Below are positions 7,636-16,293 of a DNA stretch of 36,029 nucleotides, piece after piece. The DNA is from Sulfurimonadaceae bacterium. Lineage in GTDB: Bacteria > Campylobacterota > Campylobacteria > Campylobacterales > Sulfurimonadaceae. The notes below the pieces were generated by a model, which saw nothing but the letters and a program-made list of their open reading frames with translations, had not been told where the DNA came from and did no database searches. Position 1 is the stretch's first letter; the number at the start of each line of letters is the position of its first letter. The DNA lies in NCBI GenBank assembly GCA_028683835.1, contig JAQUHB010000026.1, forward strand, positions 1 to 36,029, read 5' to 3'. A program made the translations under genes and the position numbers.

Positions 7636-9194
7636 AGTAAGTAGGGTCTTTGCGTTTGTACCCGCATATCGACGATGGCTCTGCCGATTGTAAAATGGTA
7701 TAAAGATTGGTAAGAATTATCTCTCAAACCTAAAAGCTGATGCATGATGTCATCTAAAAAACAGCCGATTCCCGTGGCACTCAGACCCAAAGAGGTGGCT
7801 TCGAGGTAGAGTTGTTGTCCGATTGCACCGCATTCATAATAGAGTTCTTTGTACTTTTGCGGATTTATTTCACTTAAAACAGAGGAAAATTTACAAATCA
7901 TCCCAAGTGAAAAAGCTCCATCTTTTGCAATATCTTGAGAACAGGAAATATCTTTGGCAATGGCTCTATAATCTCCCTCTTTTAAAAGATAAAGATGCTC
8001 ATAAACCCCATTCCATGCAAAGTTTGTATCAAGATTTTTTTTGAGGTTTGTAAGATCAGCAGAGTCACGAAGATAAAGATAAAGACCGCTTTGTAATCCA
8101 TCTACATCGTGGACAAAGACGGCAAGATGTACATCGGCTTTTTCATGATAAACACTTTCTAAAATAGTTGTAAATTGCTCTTTTGTGATTTTTGTACGGT
8201 TCGCATCCATCATCTGTGCACTTCGTCTTTTAAGTACAATATCTTTTGCTTCATTACTTGGAGTTCTGCTGTTTTTTTGGCTTATATGTAGAGGTGTTTG
8301 TGAAGTTGGTGTAAAGTGTGTCGCTTCGTTTATCGTGTCTAAAATCTCCCAATAATGGTGCGTAGGACTGAGCCTATTGGCGATTGTATGCTTATGTGGC
8401 TTCATATCTTGAAGTAAAGTTTCAAGTTCACATGTAATGTCTTTCTTTTTTGAGATAAGCAATAAAATATCACTTTCTTCATTTTCAATCTCTGTAAAAC
8501 GGAGTTTTTGGTCAAAACCAAAAAGCGTATCTATATTTTTTATGTCGCAATTATCAACTAAAGAGATATCCCATCCCAGCATTTTTGCGCTTACGCATAA
8601 GGCTTGTAAAGCGTGTCCAAGATCGAGCTGAGTATAACGAAAAGAGCGCTCTCCATATTTCCACGCTTCACGCCAGATGATAGAACTTAGTGAGACCAAA
8701 AAGCTTTCTTCAGGCAGTTCATCCCAAAAAGAGGTGTTAAATTCACTTAAAATTTCTAAAGAATGATCATAAGGTGCGTAATGAGAAATGGTAGTTTTAT
8801 CAGATATTTTATTTTGTGGAGGAAGGATGATGTAGCCCTCTGTCGGTTGCAGATTTCCACTTGAAGCATTACATCTTAAAGCCCAGGAGGTTCCATTTGC
8901 ACTCTTATATGCTGAGATTGCTAAAGAAAATTGAAACAATTGAGAGATAGATTCTATGCATAAAGGTGCTTGTGGAACGCTATTTTCTTCCCACAGAAGA
9001 TGATAGGGCGGAGTTGTGTTTTCCAACGCCAACGGTAATCGCACTTTCGTTATACCTTTGTAGCTTCGAAACGGATCAGGCTGAGTTGCCCAGTCCATAT
9101 AGCCTAAAGATGCAGCATAACGATTTGGATGATGTTTGGTTCTTTGATGATATTCTAGTATCTTATTTAAATTATTCATTTGGTGATTATGCAA
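7632..9194 (-). CDS. SagB/ThcOx-type double nitroreductase-like protein
   Basis: The 520-residue protein has two nitroreductase-like halves, as in SagB/thiazole oxidase family dehydrogenases that bind FMN. The first half contains YHQRTKHHPNRYA near the N-terminus and NASSGNLQPTEGYI at about 109-122. The second contains KRRSAQMMD near 325, and YECGAIGQQLYLEATSLGLS with ATGIGCFLDD toward the end. In ribosomal peptide pathways such enzymes oxidise azolines to azoles, but no cyclodehydratase, precursor peptide or transporter is nearby. This is therefore an orphan member of unknown substrate. The start may be ATG 9194 or ATG 9179 (MNNLNKIL), the latter being closer to the family N-terminus. It is followed directly by the HI0933-type gene with a four-base overlap, suggesting one transcript. 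Confidence 0.82.
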   Translation of the reverse strand: MHNHQMNNLNKILEYHQRTKHHPNRYAASLGYMDWATQPDPFRSYKGITKVRLPLALENTTPPYHLLWEENSVPQAPLCIESISQLFQFSLAISAYKSANGTSWALRCNASSGNLQPTEGYIILPPQNKISDKTTISHYAPYDHSLEILSEFNTSFWDELPEESFLVSLSSIIWREAWKYGERSFRYTQLDLGHALQALCVSAKMLGWDISLVDNCDIKNIDTLFGFDQKLRFTEIENEESDILLLISKKKDITCELETLLQDMKPHKHTIANRLSPTHHYWEILDTINEATHFTPTSQTPLHISQKNSRTPSNEAKDIVLKRRSAQMMDANRTKITKEQFTTILESVYHEKADVHLAVFVHDVDGLQSGLYLYLRDSADLTNLKKNLDTNFAWNGVYEHLYLLKEGDYRAIAKDISCSQDIAKDGAFSLGMICKFSSVLSEINPQKYKELYYECGAIGQQLYLEATSLGLSATGIGCFLDDIMHQLLGLRDNSYQSLYHFTIGRAIVDMRVQTQRPYLL

Positions 9195-9278
9195 GAAAAT
9201 TATTAAAAATATGGCTAATAAAAAGAGTTTAATTTTTTGTTCAAGGCTGCAAAAAGATTAATTTAATGCAAGTTGCAC

Positions 9279-9284
9279 TATAAT
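9279..9284 (+). promoter_or_regulatory. Candidate -10 box for atpB
   Basis: A TATAAT lies 33 bases before the chosen atpB start, in the short divergent gap between the SagB-type gene and atpB. No clear -35 element is seen. Confidence 0.55.
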
Positions 9285-9317
9285 CCCACAACTATTTCAA
9301 GACAGGGGCATACTCAA

Positions 9318-9995
9318 ATGGGTGAATTATTTACTTTTTTTGGTTTGATTTCAGAAGACCATACGTTCATTTTTATAACGCACATGCTTTTAACAGCAGT
9401 GATCGTTCTTATCTTAGCAAAAGTTGCTATGTCAAACTTACGCTTAGTTCCAACAGGAACTCAAAATGTATTTGAAGCATATCTTGGCGGCGTAGTTGCT
9501 ATGGGTGCAGACGTTATGGGTAAAGAGGAATCTCGCCGTTACCTTCCACTTGTTGCTACAATCGGTCTTTTTGTCGGTGTTGCTAACCTAATTGGAGTTA
9601 TTCCTGGTTTTGAAGCACCTTCTGCTTCACTTAACTTCACTTTAGCATTGGCACTTTTAGTGTTCTTTTACTATAACTTTGAGGGTATTCGTCGTAATGG
9701 TCTCATCACTTACTTCGCTCACTTTCTTGGACCTGTTTGGTGGTTGGCTTGGTTGATGTTTCCAATCGAGATCGTTTCTCATATTTCTCGTATTATCTCT
9801 CTTAGCTTCCGTCTTTTCGGTAATGTTAAAGGTGATGATATGTTCTTAATGGTAATCCTTATGCTTGCACCTTGGTTCTTGCCGATTATCCCATTTGCAT
9901 TGCTTACATTTATGGCATTCTTGCAAGCGTTCATTTTCATGATGCTTACATATGTTTATCTTGGTGGAGCGATCGCAGTTTCTGAAGATCACTAG
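9318..9995 (+). CDS. atpB: ATP synthase F0 subunit a
   Basis: This is the membrane subunit that forms the two proton half-channels against the c-ring. The predicted 225-residue protein has multiple hydrophobic helices and the conserved helix segment [20 protein letters not shown]; the Arg in SFRLFGN corresponds to the essential arginine of subunit a. The C-terminal helix [17 protein letters not shown] is also typical. I chose ATG 9318 ([17 protein letters not shown]), preceded by an AGGGG ribosome site, over a longer frame from TTG 9273, because the extension would overlap the -10 box. No other ATP synthase gene is adjacent. A lone atpB away from the main atp operon is, as I recall, usual in Campylobacterota. 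Confidence 0.95.
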   Translation: MGELFTFFGLISEDHTFIFITHMLLTAVIVLILAKVAMSNLRLVPTGTQNVFEAYLGGVVAMGADVMGKEESRRYLPLVATIGLFVGVANLIGVIPGFEAPSASLNFTLALALLVFFYYNFEGIRRNGLITYFAHFLGPVWWLAWLMFPIEIVSHISRIISLSFRLFGNVKGDDMFLMVILMLAPWFLPIIPFALLTFMAFLQAFIFMMLTYVYLGGAIAVSEDH

Positions 9996-10006
9996 AAAAC
10001 TCTATT

Positions 10007-10288
10007 ATGCGAGAATCTTTATTTAACAAAATCCTTAGTTTCTTGCATGGTGCCTCAATTGCTTTTATAGCGTTGGGTGCTTTCGCTACTTTTACTTATT
10101 TTTCCCCTTTTGGACTTGCTCCAGCTTTATCACTCTCTTTTGTATTTATCTTTATCTCTTTAGTTATTATTCTCTGGATTGACTCTATCAATGTAAAAAG
10201 AATGACACTTAGTGAGATGAAAAGACAGACAGAGATCTTAGAAAGAATGGAAAAAACCCTTCATGATAAAGAGCTATCTGATAACTGA
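10007..10288 (+). CDS. Small two-helix membrane protein with a coiled-coil tail
   Basis: The 93-residue protein has two predicted membrane helices (about 15-35 and 40-62) followed by a charged helical tail (MTLSEMKRQTEILERMEKTL). It starts 11 bases after atpB and its end overlaps the ThiE-like gene by 26 bases, so it sits in an operon between them. I do not recognise a named family. Confidence 0.75.
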   Translation: MRESLFNKILSFLHGASIAFIALGAFATFTYFSPFGLAPALSLSFVFIFISLVIILWIDSINVKRMTLSEMKRQTEILERMEKTLHDKELSDN

Positions 10289-10814
10289 TCCCGAATTTTA
10301 CGGGAGAAATCTTATTACTTTTATACAAAAACTTTCATTTGCAATCGATAAAAACAGTGTTGATTTTGCTCTTTATCGAGATAAAAAAAATCTTGAGTAT
10401 AAAGTTTTTGCTAAAGATTTTGTCCTTACATGTAAAGATAAAAACATTATTCCGCTTTTACATCAAGATTATAAATTGGCAAAAGAGTTAAATGCTTTTG
10501 GTGTTCATCTGATATCTACACAATTTGATGCTATAGAAAAAGCAAAAAAACTCGGATTATTTGTAGTGATAAGTGCTCACACCTTAGAGGAGATACAAAA
10601 AGCGCAGGATTTAGGAGCAGACGCAGTGACATTTAGTCCGATTTTTAACTCTCCAAACAAGGGAAAACCTATCGGTTTAGCTCCTTTAAAAGAAATACAA
10701 GGTAAAATAAATATCAAAATAATCGCACTAGGCGGGATTACAACAGAGGAGCAGATAAACGCTGTGGAATCTTGCGGAGTTTTTGCATATGCATCGATAA
10801 GAAAATTTATATAA
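10263..10814 (+). CDS. Thiamine phosphate synthase / TenI-like protein
   Basis: The 183-residue protein is a small TIM barrel of the ThiE/TenI superfamily. Visible blocks are FGVHLISTQF (about 79-88), LGADAVTFSPIFNSPNKGKP (about 118-137) and IKIIALGGI (about 151-159). ThiE joins thiazole phosphate and HMP pyrophosphate; TenI is a thiazole tautomerase relative. The usual ThiE motifs NDR before GVHLGQ and the glycine-rich phosphate site are only partly kept, so TenI-like or a divergent ThiE is the safer call. The start ATG lies inside the end of the preceding membrane-protein gene. An exact TTACATGTAA copy is at 10426-10435. Confidence 0.75.
   Translation: MIKSYLITDPEFYGRNLITFIQKLSFAIDKNSVDFALYRDKKNLEYKVFAKDFVLTCKDKNIIPLLHQDYKLAKELNAFGVHLISTQFDAIEKAKKLGLFVVISAHTLEEIQKAQDLGADAVTFSPIFNSPNKGKPIGLAPLKEIQGKINIKIIALGGITTEEQINAVESCGVFAYASIRKFI
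10426..10435. repeat. TTACATGTAA palindrome inside the ThiE/TenI-like gene
   Basis: This is an exact copy, with flanks CTTACATGTAAA at 10425-10436. In frame it encodes Leu-Thr-Cys-Lys and is followed by GATAAA (Asp-Lys), as in the copy at 7181. Confidence 0.9.
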
Positions 10815-10826
10815 GGTTTATAAACA

Positions 10827-12251
10827 ATGTTTGAAACAGTCATAGGACTTGAAGTCCATACACAATTAAATACAAATACAAAACTTTTTTGCTCGTGCCC
10901 GACAAGTTTTAATCACACACAAAATACAAACACCTGTCCAACATGTCTCGCACTTCCTGGAGCACTTCCTGTTTTTAACAAAGAGGTTTTAAAAAAAGCG
11001 GTTATGTTTGGAACTGCAGTAGGGGCTACGATCAACAGAACTTCTTACTTTGATCGTAAAAGCTACTTTTATCCAGATAGCCCATCGGCATATCAGATCA
11101 CTCAACTTTATACGCCGATAGTAGAGCATGGAAAACTTGAGATCGATTTTGAAGATGGAAGTAAAAAAATTATTGGAATCAACCGTGCGCACATCGAAGC
11201 GGATGCTGGGAAAAATATCCATGACGGCGATATTTCAAAAGTAGACTTAAACCGTGCTGGAACACCGCTTTTGGAAATCGTTTCAGAGCCCGATATGAGA
11301 AGTGCGGATGAAGCGATTTTGTATCTCAAAAAACTTCACTCTATTGTTAGATACTTGGATATTTCCGATGCAAATATGCAAGAGGGTTCATTTCGCGTAG
11401 ATGTCAATGTCTCGATTCGTCCTAAGGGTGACGACAAGCTTTATACTCGCGTTGAGATCAAAAACATCAACTCATTTCGTTTTATCCAAAAAGCTATCGA
11501 ACTTGAAGTAGCGCGCCAGCGTGAGGCTTGGGAAGATGGTGTTTATGACAAAGAGATCGTTCAAGAAACGCGTCTTTTCGATCAGACAAAACAAGAAACT
11601 AGAAGTATGCGCGGTAAAGAGGAAGCGGCAGATTACCGTTACTTTCCAGAGCCTGATCTTTTAAAAGCTGTGGTTACTGATGAGATGTATGCGATAGCAA
11701 CACAAATTCCTGAACTTCCAGATGAGAAGAAGCTACGCTTCGTGAATGATTTTGGGATGAATGAATATAACGCTTCTGTAATCACTTCAACTTTAGAGAT
11801 GGCAAAATTCTTTGAAGAGATGATGCAAGAGGGAATCACGGCTAAAAATGCAGTTACATGGCTTACAGTGGAACTTCAAGGGCGTTTAAAAGGGGGTATG
11901 AATCTTGAATCGTCACCTCTGGATGCGAAAAAACTCGGAACTATCGTGAAACGTATCGAGGATAATACTATCAGCGGAAAAGCTGCAAAAGATGTACTTG
12001 ACTATATGATGGAAAACTGCTCAGATGTAGATGAGACAATCGAAAAACTTGGTCTTAAACAAGTAAGTGATACAGGAGCAATCGAAGCGATGATAGATGA
12101 GATTTTAAACGCAAACCCGGAAAAAGTAGCAGAATACAGAAGCGGAAAAGATAAACTCTTTGGATTTTTCGTAGGACAAATCATGAAAGTTTCTAAGGGA
12201 AGTGCAAACCCTCAAACGGTTAATGACCTTTTAAAATCTAAATTAGCTTAG
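10827..12251 (+). CDS. gatB: Asp-tRNA(Asn)/Glu-tRNA(Gln) amidotransferase subunit B
   Basis: GatB is the kinase and tRNA-binding subunit of the GatCAB complex that converts misacylated Glu-tRNA(Gln) and Asp-tRNA(Asn) to the amidated forms. The protein begins [20 protein letters not shown], typical of the family. It has a cysteine set CSCPTSF...CPTC (about 22-40) in the zinc-binding region, the block [16 protein letters not shown] near 210-225, and a GatB/YqeY tail domain from about residue 330. Its 474 residues match the usual length. gatA and gatC are not in the window, so the complex is encoded at separate loci. It starts 13 bases after the ThiE-like gene and stops one base before the next ATG. 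Confidence 0.97.
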   Translation: MFETVIGLEVHTQLNTNTKLFCSCPTSFNHTQNTNTCPTCLALPGALPVFNKEVLKKAVMFGTAVGATINRTSYFDRKSYFYPDSPSAYQITQLYTPIVEHGKLEIDFEDGSKKIIGINRAHIEADAGKNIHDGDISKVDLNRAGTPLLEIVSEPDMRSADEAILYLKKLHSIVRYLDISDANMQEGSFRVDVNVSIRPKGDDKLYTRVEIKNINSFRFIQKAIELEVARQREAWEDGVYDKEIVQETRLFDQTKQETRSMRGKEEAADYRYFPEPDLLKAVVTDEMYAIATQIPELPDEKKLRFVNDFGMNEYNASVITSTLEMAKFFEEMMQEGITAKNAVTWLTVELQGRLKGGMNLESSPLDAKKLGTIVKRIEDNTISGKAAKDVLDYMMENCSDVDETIEKLGLKQVSDTGAIEAMIDEILNANPEKVAEYRSGKDKLFGFFVGQIMKVSKGSANPQTVNDLLKSKLA

Positions 12252-12252
12252 T

Positions 12253-13812
12253 ATGGAGCTTTTAAAGCGTTTATTTATCAGGGCTGTTTTTGCGTTAAAT
12301 GGTTCAGATAAATATTCACATTTTAAGCATATTGTTTATAATTTTTTAGAAAACGATCAATTTCGTTTTAAAAAATACATTGACTTTATGATGATTGTTT
12401 TGATCTTTACAAGTGTTTTTATTCTTGTTAAAGAGGTGAAAACTACCATAGATCCAGATTTGAAATTTTTTAATGATTATATTATTTCTATTATCTTTAT
12501 GATTGAATATGTATTGCGTCTTTGGGTTTATGACAGCTCCACAGCTATCGTTATCGCCCAATATGAAAAAGACACGACACTCTCAAGAAAGTTTAGACTC
12601 AGACGCGCACTCTTTAAAGTATTTTTATCTAAATGGAAACATATACGTTCCATAAGCTCGATTATCGACCTTCTTGCAATTATTCCTTTTTTCCATGAGT
12701 TAAGACTTTTACGTATTTTTATTCTTTTTAGAATATTTAAACTTTTTCGCTATACGAGAAGCATAAAAACTTTTGGTTCTGTTCTCTCTGCTAAACGCTT
12801 TGAATTTATTACCCTTGTTATGTTTGCTTCAATTATTGTTATTGTATCTTCTGTTTTGGTATATGTGATGGAAGCGAACAATCCGCATTCAAAGATCAAT
12901 ACTCTTTTTGATGCTTTTTATTGGGCGATTGTGACTATGAGTACGGTTGGATACGGAGATGTCGTAACTGTGAGCGAAGAGGGAAAACTGGTTGCTATCA
13001 TCGTCATCATGTCTGGAGTAGCAGTGATGGCATTTACGACTTCTCTGGTTGTTTCTGCTTTTACAGAGAAGATCGAAGAGATAAAAGAGATCAAAAGTAT
13101 TGAAGATATTACAAAATTAAAAGGGATCTACCTTATTTGTGGATATAAAGAGATAGGTCGTCAAGTTGCACTGAAATTAAAAAGCAATGGCTCAAAAGTT
13201 ATTATTTTGGATAAAGATGCCAAACTGGTAAAAGAAGCTATAAAGGATGAGTTTTTGGCCTTTGCGCATGATGCTGGACTGCTAAGTACTTATGAAGATC
13301 TTCGCATTAATTTTGCAACACAAGTACGATCGGTATTATGTTTAGATGATACGGATGTGGAAAATATTTATACTACTTTAACGGTGCGTTCTATGTCTAA
13401 GCATGTAGAGATTATCTCAATTTTAGAGTCAAAACAAAATAGAAAAAAACTTGAAATGGCTGGTGTGAGCAAGATAATCTTTTCCCAAGAATTTATTGGT
13501 TTGATCGCAAAAGAATATATTGGTCAGCCTGTTGCCTTTGATTTAATCCATGCTCTGCGGTCCGAAACCAATGGAATTCAGATCTCTGAGATATTAGTAG
13601 ATGATGTTATGCTTCGCTATCATGGAGATTTAACTGAGATAGAGTGTAGAAAATATAAACTTTTGATGCTTGGAATCTATAAAAGTGCTTCGAAAAGATT
13701 TTTATTTAACCCTATAAATAGTACACATTTAGAGAGCGGAGATATGCTTATTATCGTAGGTGATTACGTATTTATTGAAGAATTTAAAAAACATCTTCAC
13801 AAAAAGAGTTAG
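12253..13812 (+). CDS. Voltage-gated-type potassium channel protein with RCK (TrkA-N) domain
   Basis: The 519-residue protein has a six-helix channel region. The helices lie between about residues 40 and 275, with an Arg-rich S4-like stretch (RLLRIFILFRIFKLFRYTR). The pore loop carries the potassium selectivity filter TVGYGD at 231-236. A cytoplasmic RCK/TrkA-N domain begins near 290 (YLICGYKEIGRQVALKL, dinucleotide-binding type) and continues with a TrkA-C-like end. RCK domains gate channels by binding ligands such as nucleotides or ions. The gene follows gatB by one base and is followed after three bases by a second RCK protein, so the two probably work together on potassium flux. Confidence 0.9.
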   Translation: MELLKRLFIRAVFALNGSDKYSHFKHIVYNFLENDQFRFKKYIDFMMIVLIFTSVFILVKEVKTTIDPDLKFFNDYIISIIFMIEYVLRLWVYDSSTAIVIAQYEKDTTLSRKFRLRRALFKVFLSKWKHIRSISSIIDLLAIIPFFHELRLLRIFILFRIFKLFRYTRSIKTFGSVLSAKRFEFITLVMFASIIVIVSSVLVYVMEANNPHSKINTLFDAFYWAIVTMSTVGYGDVVTVSEEGKLVAIIVIMSGVAVMAFTTSLVVSAFTEKIEEIKEIKSIEDITKLKGIYLICGYKEIGRQVALKLKSNGSKVIILDKDAKLVKEAIKDEFLAFAHDAGLLSTYEDLRINFATQVRSVLCLDDTDVENIYTTLTVRSMSKHVEIISILESKQNRKKLEMAGVSKIIFSQEFIGLIAKEYIGQPVAFDLIHALRSETNGIQISEILVDDVMLRYHGDLTEIECRKYKLLMLGIYKSASKRFLFNPINSTHLESGDMLIIVGDYVFIEEFKKHLHKKS

Positions 13813-13815
13813 GGT

Positions 13816-14514
13816 ATGAAGTCAGCTGTCATCTTTGGATATAACGAGTTTGCGTTAGAAATTGCACAAAGTTTGAAAACAAAATATAGCGATATCACGC
13901 TTTTTGTTCTTGAAGATAATGATAGAAATCTCTTGAAAGATAAAGGTTTTAAAGTCTCAAAATTTGATCTTAGTGATGATTGGTCGATGTTTGAAATAGA
14001 TTATGATCTTGAACACTTAATCGTCTTTTGTGCCTTACAAGAGAGTTCTGAAAACATCTTTTTAACTATATCGCTTCGTGCTACTTTTGAAAACTTGTTG
14101 ATTATTGCTCTCTCAACTGATCAGGAAAGCGGTAGAAAGCTTAAAATGGCCGGAGCAAACAAGATCATTCCCATAACGCAAACGACGGTCAATATTATCA
14201 CCGAGATGTTAGAACGTCCGTTTGTAACAGAGATTTTAAATAATATTTTATATGCGGATAAAGATCTTAAAATTGTGCAATGGACTCTTCATGAAGGTGT
14301 TGAGTTTATTGGAAGTAATATCGAAGATATAGATTGGAAATATAAATATGGTTTGGTTGTTTTGGCTGTTATACGGGAAAATCTTGACACCTCTTTTATC
14401 TATACAAAAAAAGCTAATAGTGAACCTTTACGTCAAGGGGATGTTTTAGTAATTATAGGATTTAAGTATGATATTGCAAATTTTGAATCAATGTATAAGG
14501 GTGTGATAGAATGA
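13816..14514 (+). CDS. Stand-alone TrkA/RCK-domain protein
   Basis: The 232-residue soluble protein has a Rossmann-like TrkA-N domain (SAVIFGYNEFALEIAQSLK at 3-21, with a degenerate glycine motif) and a TrkA-C domain at the end (RQGDVLVIIGFKYDIANFES). The segment RKLKMAGANKIIP is almost repeated in the upstream channel protein (KKLEMAGVSKIIF), so the two RCK modules are paralogous. It is probably a regulatory partner of that channel, three bases away, forming mixed gating rings; this is inferred from gene order. It ends in an ATGA overlap with gpsA. Confidence 0.85.
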   Translation: MKSAVIFGYNEFALEIAQSLKTKYSDITLFVLEDNDRNLLKDKGFKVSKFDLSDDWSMFEIDYDLEHLIVFCALQESSENIFLTISLRATFENLLIIALSTDQESGRKLKMAGANKIIPITQTTVNIITEMLERPFVTEILNNILYADKDLKIVQWTLHEGVEFIGSNIEDIDWKYKYGLVVLAVIRENLDTSFIYTKKANSEPLRQGDVLVIIGFKYDIANFESMYKGVIE

Positions 14515-15398
14515 AAATAGGTATCATAGGAGCTGGAAAATGGGGAACTGCACTTGCCTTTGCGCTTGCAGAGAAAAATGAGGTTTATATAAGCTCAAGA
14601 ACTCCAAGAGAGATGGAAAATTTTATTTCTATTGATGAGATTTTAAAGCTTGAATATTTAGTTATCACAATTCCCGCACAACAGATATCGCAGTGGCTTA
14701 AAGAGCATTTTATATTTTCTGGACAGAAGATACTTGTGGCTTCCAAGGGGATAGAAGCAAGCAGTGGCAAGTTTTTAAATGAGATTTATGGTGAATATCT
14801 TCATGATGAAAATATCTGCTTTTTATCTGGTCCATCATTTGCATCAGAAGTGATGCAGTCTCTTCCGACTGCTTTAGTTATTAACTCGACAAACGAAGAA
14901 CTCAGTGCAAAATTTAGTTCTTTTTTTCCATCATTTATAAAAACCTATAGTTCTACTGATGTTATGGGTGCAGAAGTTGCTGGTGCATATAAAAATGTGA
15001 TTGCAATCGCCGCTGGAATATGCGAAGGACTTTGTCTTGGTAAAAATGCTGCCGCTTCTTTGATCGCTCGGGGACTTGTGGAGATGCAAAGATTTGGACA
15101 CAATTATGGAGCAAAAGATGAAAGTTTCATCGGTCTCAGTGGTGCGGGAGATCTCTTTTTAACAGCATCTTCAACGATGTCAAGAAATTTTAGAGTTGGT
15201 CTTGGTTTAGCCTCTGGCGAATCCAAAGAGGACATTGTTACAAAATTAGGTGAAGTAGCAGAGGGAATCGGAACAGCGTATGCTCTACATGTAATTGCAA
15301 ATGAGAAAAAAATATATCTGCCTATAGCTACAGAAGTGTATAAAATACTCGAAGGAAAAGACCCTAAAGAGAGTTTAAAAGACCTGCTTTCACGGTAG
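14511..15398 (+). CDS. gpsA: NAD(P)H-dependent glycerol-3-phosphate dehydrogenase
   Basis: GpsA reduces dihydroxyacetone phosphate to sn-glycerol-3-phosphate for phospholipid synthesis. The protein starts with the nucleotide-binding motif IGIIGAGKWGTALAFAL. It contains LVASKGIEASSGKF (about 74-87), FLSGPSFASEV (about 103-113), the substrate-domain block AGAYKNVIAIAAGICEGL with the catalytic lysine (about 156-173), and GLSGAGDLFLT near 208-218. Its length of 295 residues is slightly short for the family but complete. Translation is coupled to the upstream RCK gene through the ATGA overlap. Confidence 0.96.
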   Translation: MKIGIIGAGKWGTALAFALAEKNEVYISSRTPREMENFISIDEILKLEYLVITIPAQQISQWLKEHFIFSGQKILVASKGIEASSGKFLNEIYGEYLHDENICFLSGPSFASEVMQSLPTALVINSTNEELSAKFSSFFPSFIKTYSSTDVMGAEVAGAYKNVIAIAAGICEGLCLGKNAAASLIARGLVEMQRFGHNYGAKDESFIGLSGAGDLFLTASSTMSRNFRVGLGLASGESKEDIVTKLGEVAEGIGTAYALHVIANEKKIYLPIATEVYKILEGKDPKESLKDLLSR

Positions 15399-15444
15399 TT
15401 TATTTTTGTAAATTTTGAAATGAACAATTCAGAAGTTGTGAACA

Positions 15445-15681
15445 ATGTATAGCTTAGTAGGTTTTTTTCTTTCAAAAAAGAAGGACTACAAAAAGACAAC
15501 TAAAGCTTTCTCGAGAATGCAATACACCTCATTTCGCATGCAACCAAAAGAAAAAGATACTTTGTTTCCTAAAGAACAATTTGTCCAGCAACTTCAAGAT
15601 AATGGCAATCTTTTTGTCCATGCTCCATTTAAGATAATTACAAAAGGAATTTTTCTGCCACCGAAGAGCAAAACAGAGTGA
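15445..15681 (+). CDS. Doubtful small ORF, possible hypothetical protein
   Basis: The 78-codon frame encodes a basic peptide without membrane segments or a recognisable motif. The ATG at 15445 has no ribosome site. A later ATG at 15517 (MQYTSFRMQPKEKD) is equally plausible. It may be a real small gene, the tail of a decayed gene, or chance. Confidence 0.3.
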   Translation: MYSLVGFFLSKKKDYKKTTKAFSRMQYTSFRMQPKEKDTLFPKEQFVQQLQDNGNLFVHAPFKIITKGIFLPPKSKTE

Positions 15682-15684
15682 GCT

Positions 15685-15690
15685 TATAAT
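15685..15690 (+). promoter_or_regulatory. Orphan -10-like TATAAT
   Basis: A consensus TATAAT lies just after the stop of the small ORF at 15681. It points into about 300 bases without a gene, so if active it would make a long leader for the Dabb gene or a small RNA. Confidence 0.3.
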
Positions 15691-15937
15691 AGATAATCCA
15701 TTTTACACTCTTCATGGCACAATAAAAAAGTCAGGTGCTATATGCTAGGGGGAACTAAGAAGTAGGTTAGTCCATGTAGAATTGTTAAAAATGGTCCACA
15801 TAAATATGAATCAAGGTATTTCAATATCAATATTTTAAAAAGTAAAACAATGCAACTAAATCTTGAATTGCTCTTTTTAAGCGTTAATCTAACAAAATTT
15901 AAATTATACAAAATAAGTTAATTTTAAATATTGCAGG

Positions 15938-15943
15938 TATAAT
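15938..15943 (+). promoter_or_regulatory. Candidate -10 box for the Dabb gene
   Basis: TATAAT preceded by GCAGG lies 58 bases before the ATG at 16001. It is the best promoter candidate for the Dabb gene and the small cysteine-containing gene after it. Confidence 0.5.
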
Positions 15944-16000
15944 TTTAGTCGTTTTAATAGCCCAGTTTTTTTGGAAAAATATATTATAAAAGGAATAAAA

Positions 16001-16291
16001 ATGATAGTACATATAGTAGTATTTGATTTTAAAGAGGAAGACAAATATGAGAATATTTTAAAAGTCAAAGAGATGTTGGAGACTTTACCTTATAAAATTG
16101 ATGAGCTTTTGGAAATGGAAGTTGGAGTTGACTTTAGTCGAAGTGAAAGAGCGTGTGACATGAGTTTGTACTCTACATTTGAAACGCGAGAGGATCTTAA
16201 AGTGTATGCAACACATCCCGCTCATTTGGAAGTTTTGGCAGTTATCAGGGAAGTTGTTGAAAAAACACGTGTAGTTGATTACGAAAAATAA
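16001..16291 (+). CDS. Dabb-family (stress-responsive alpha/beta barrel) protein
   Basis: The protein of 96 residues matches the Dabb ferredoxin-like fold: MIVHIVVFDFKEEDK at the start, a helix with LETLPYKIDELLEMEVGVDF, and YSTFETREDLKVYATHPAHL near the C-terminus, where the YxxHPxH pattern is typical. Members are small dimeric proteins of diverse or unknown role, some involved in stress response or as enzymes. I chose ATG 16001, with AAGGA seven bases upstream, over a longer frame from 15971 that adds an unconserved extension. It is followed two bases later by another small gene. Confidence 0.85.
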   Translation: MIVHIVVFDFKEEDKYENILKVKEMLETLPYKIDELLEMEVGVDFSRSERACDMSLYSTFETREDLKVYATHPAHLEVLAVIREVVEKTRVVDYEK

Positions 16292-16293
16292 TC

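Larger units (their letters stand above)
15399..16000. other. Sparse 600-base region with one doubtful ORF and a remnant-like frame
   Basis: Between gpsA and the Dabb gene there is only one ORF of any length (15445-15681). A good TATAAT follows at 15685-15690 with no gene directly behind it. From about 15770 to 15920 a stop-free frame reads SPCRIVKNGPHKYESRYFNI and runs to a TAA; it looks protein-like but lacks a start codon, so it may be a remnant of a lost gene. No tRNA-like or clear riboswitch structure is visible. Confidence 0.4.

Noticed and set aside
8428-8437. TCACATGTAA as a further palindrome copy in the SagB-type gene
   Set aside because: It has one mismatch and lacks symmetry, so it was not counted as an exact copy, although it also encodes Ile-Thr-Cys in the same frame.
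15104-15499. 131-codon minus-strand ORF overlapping the gpsA end
   Set aside because: Most of it lies antisense to conserved GpsA coding sequence and it has no recognisable domain.
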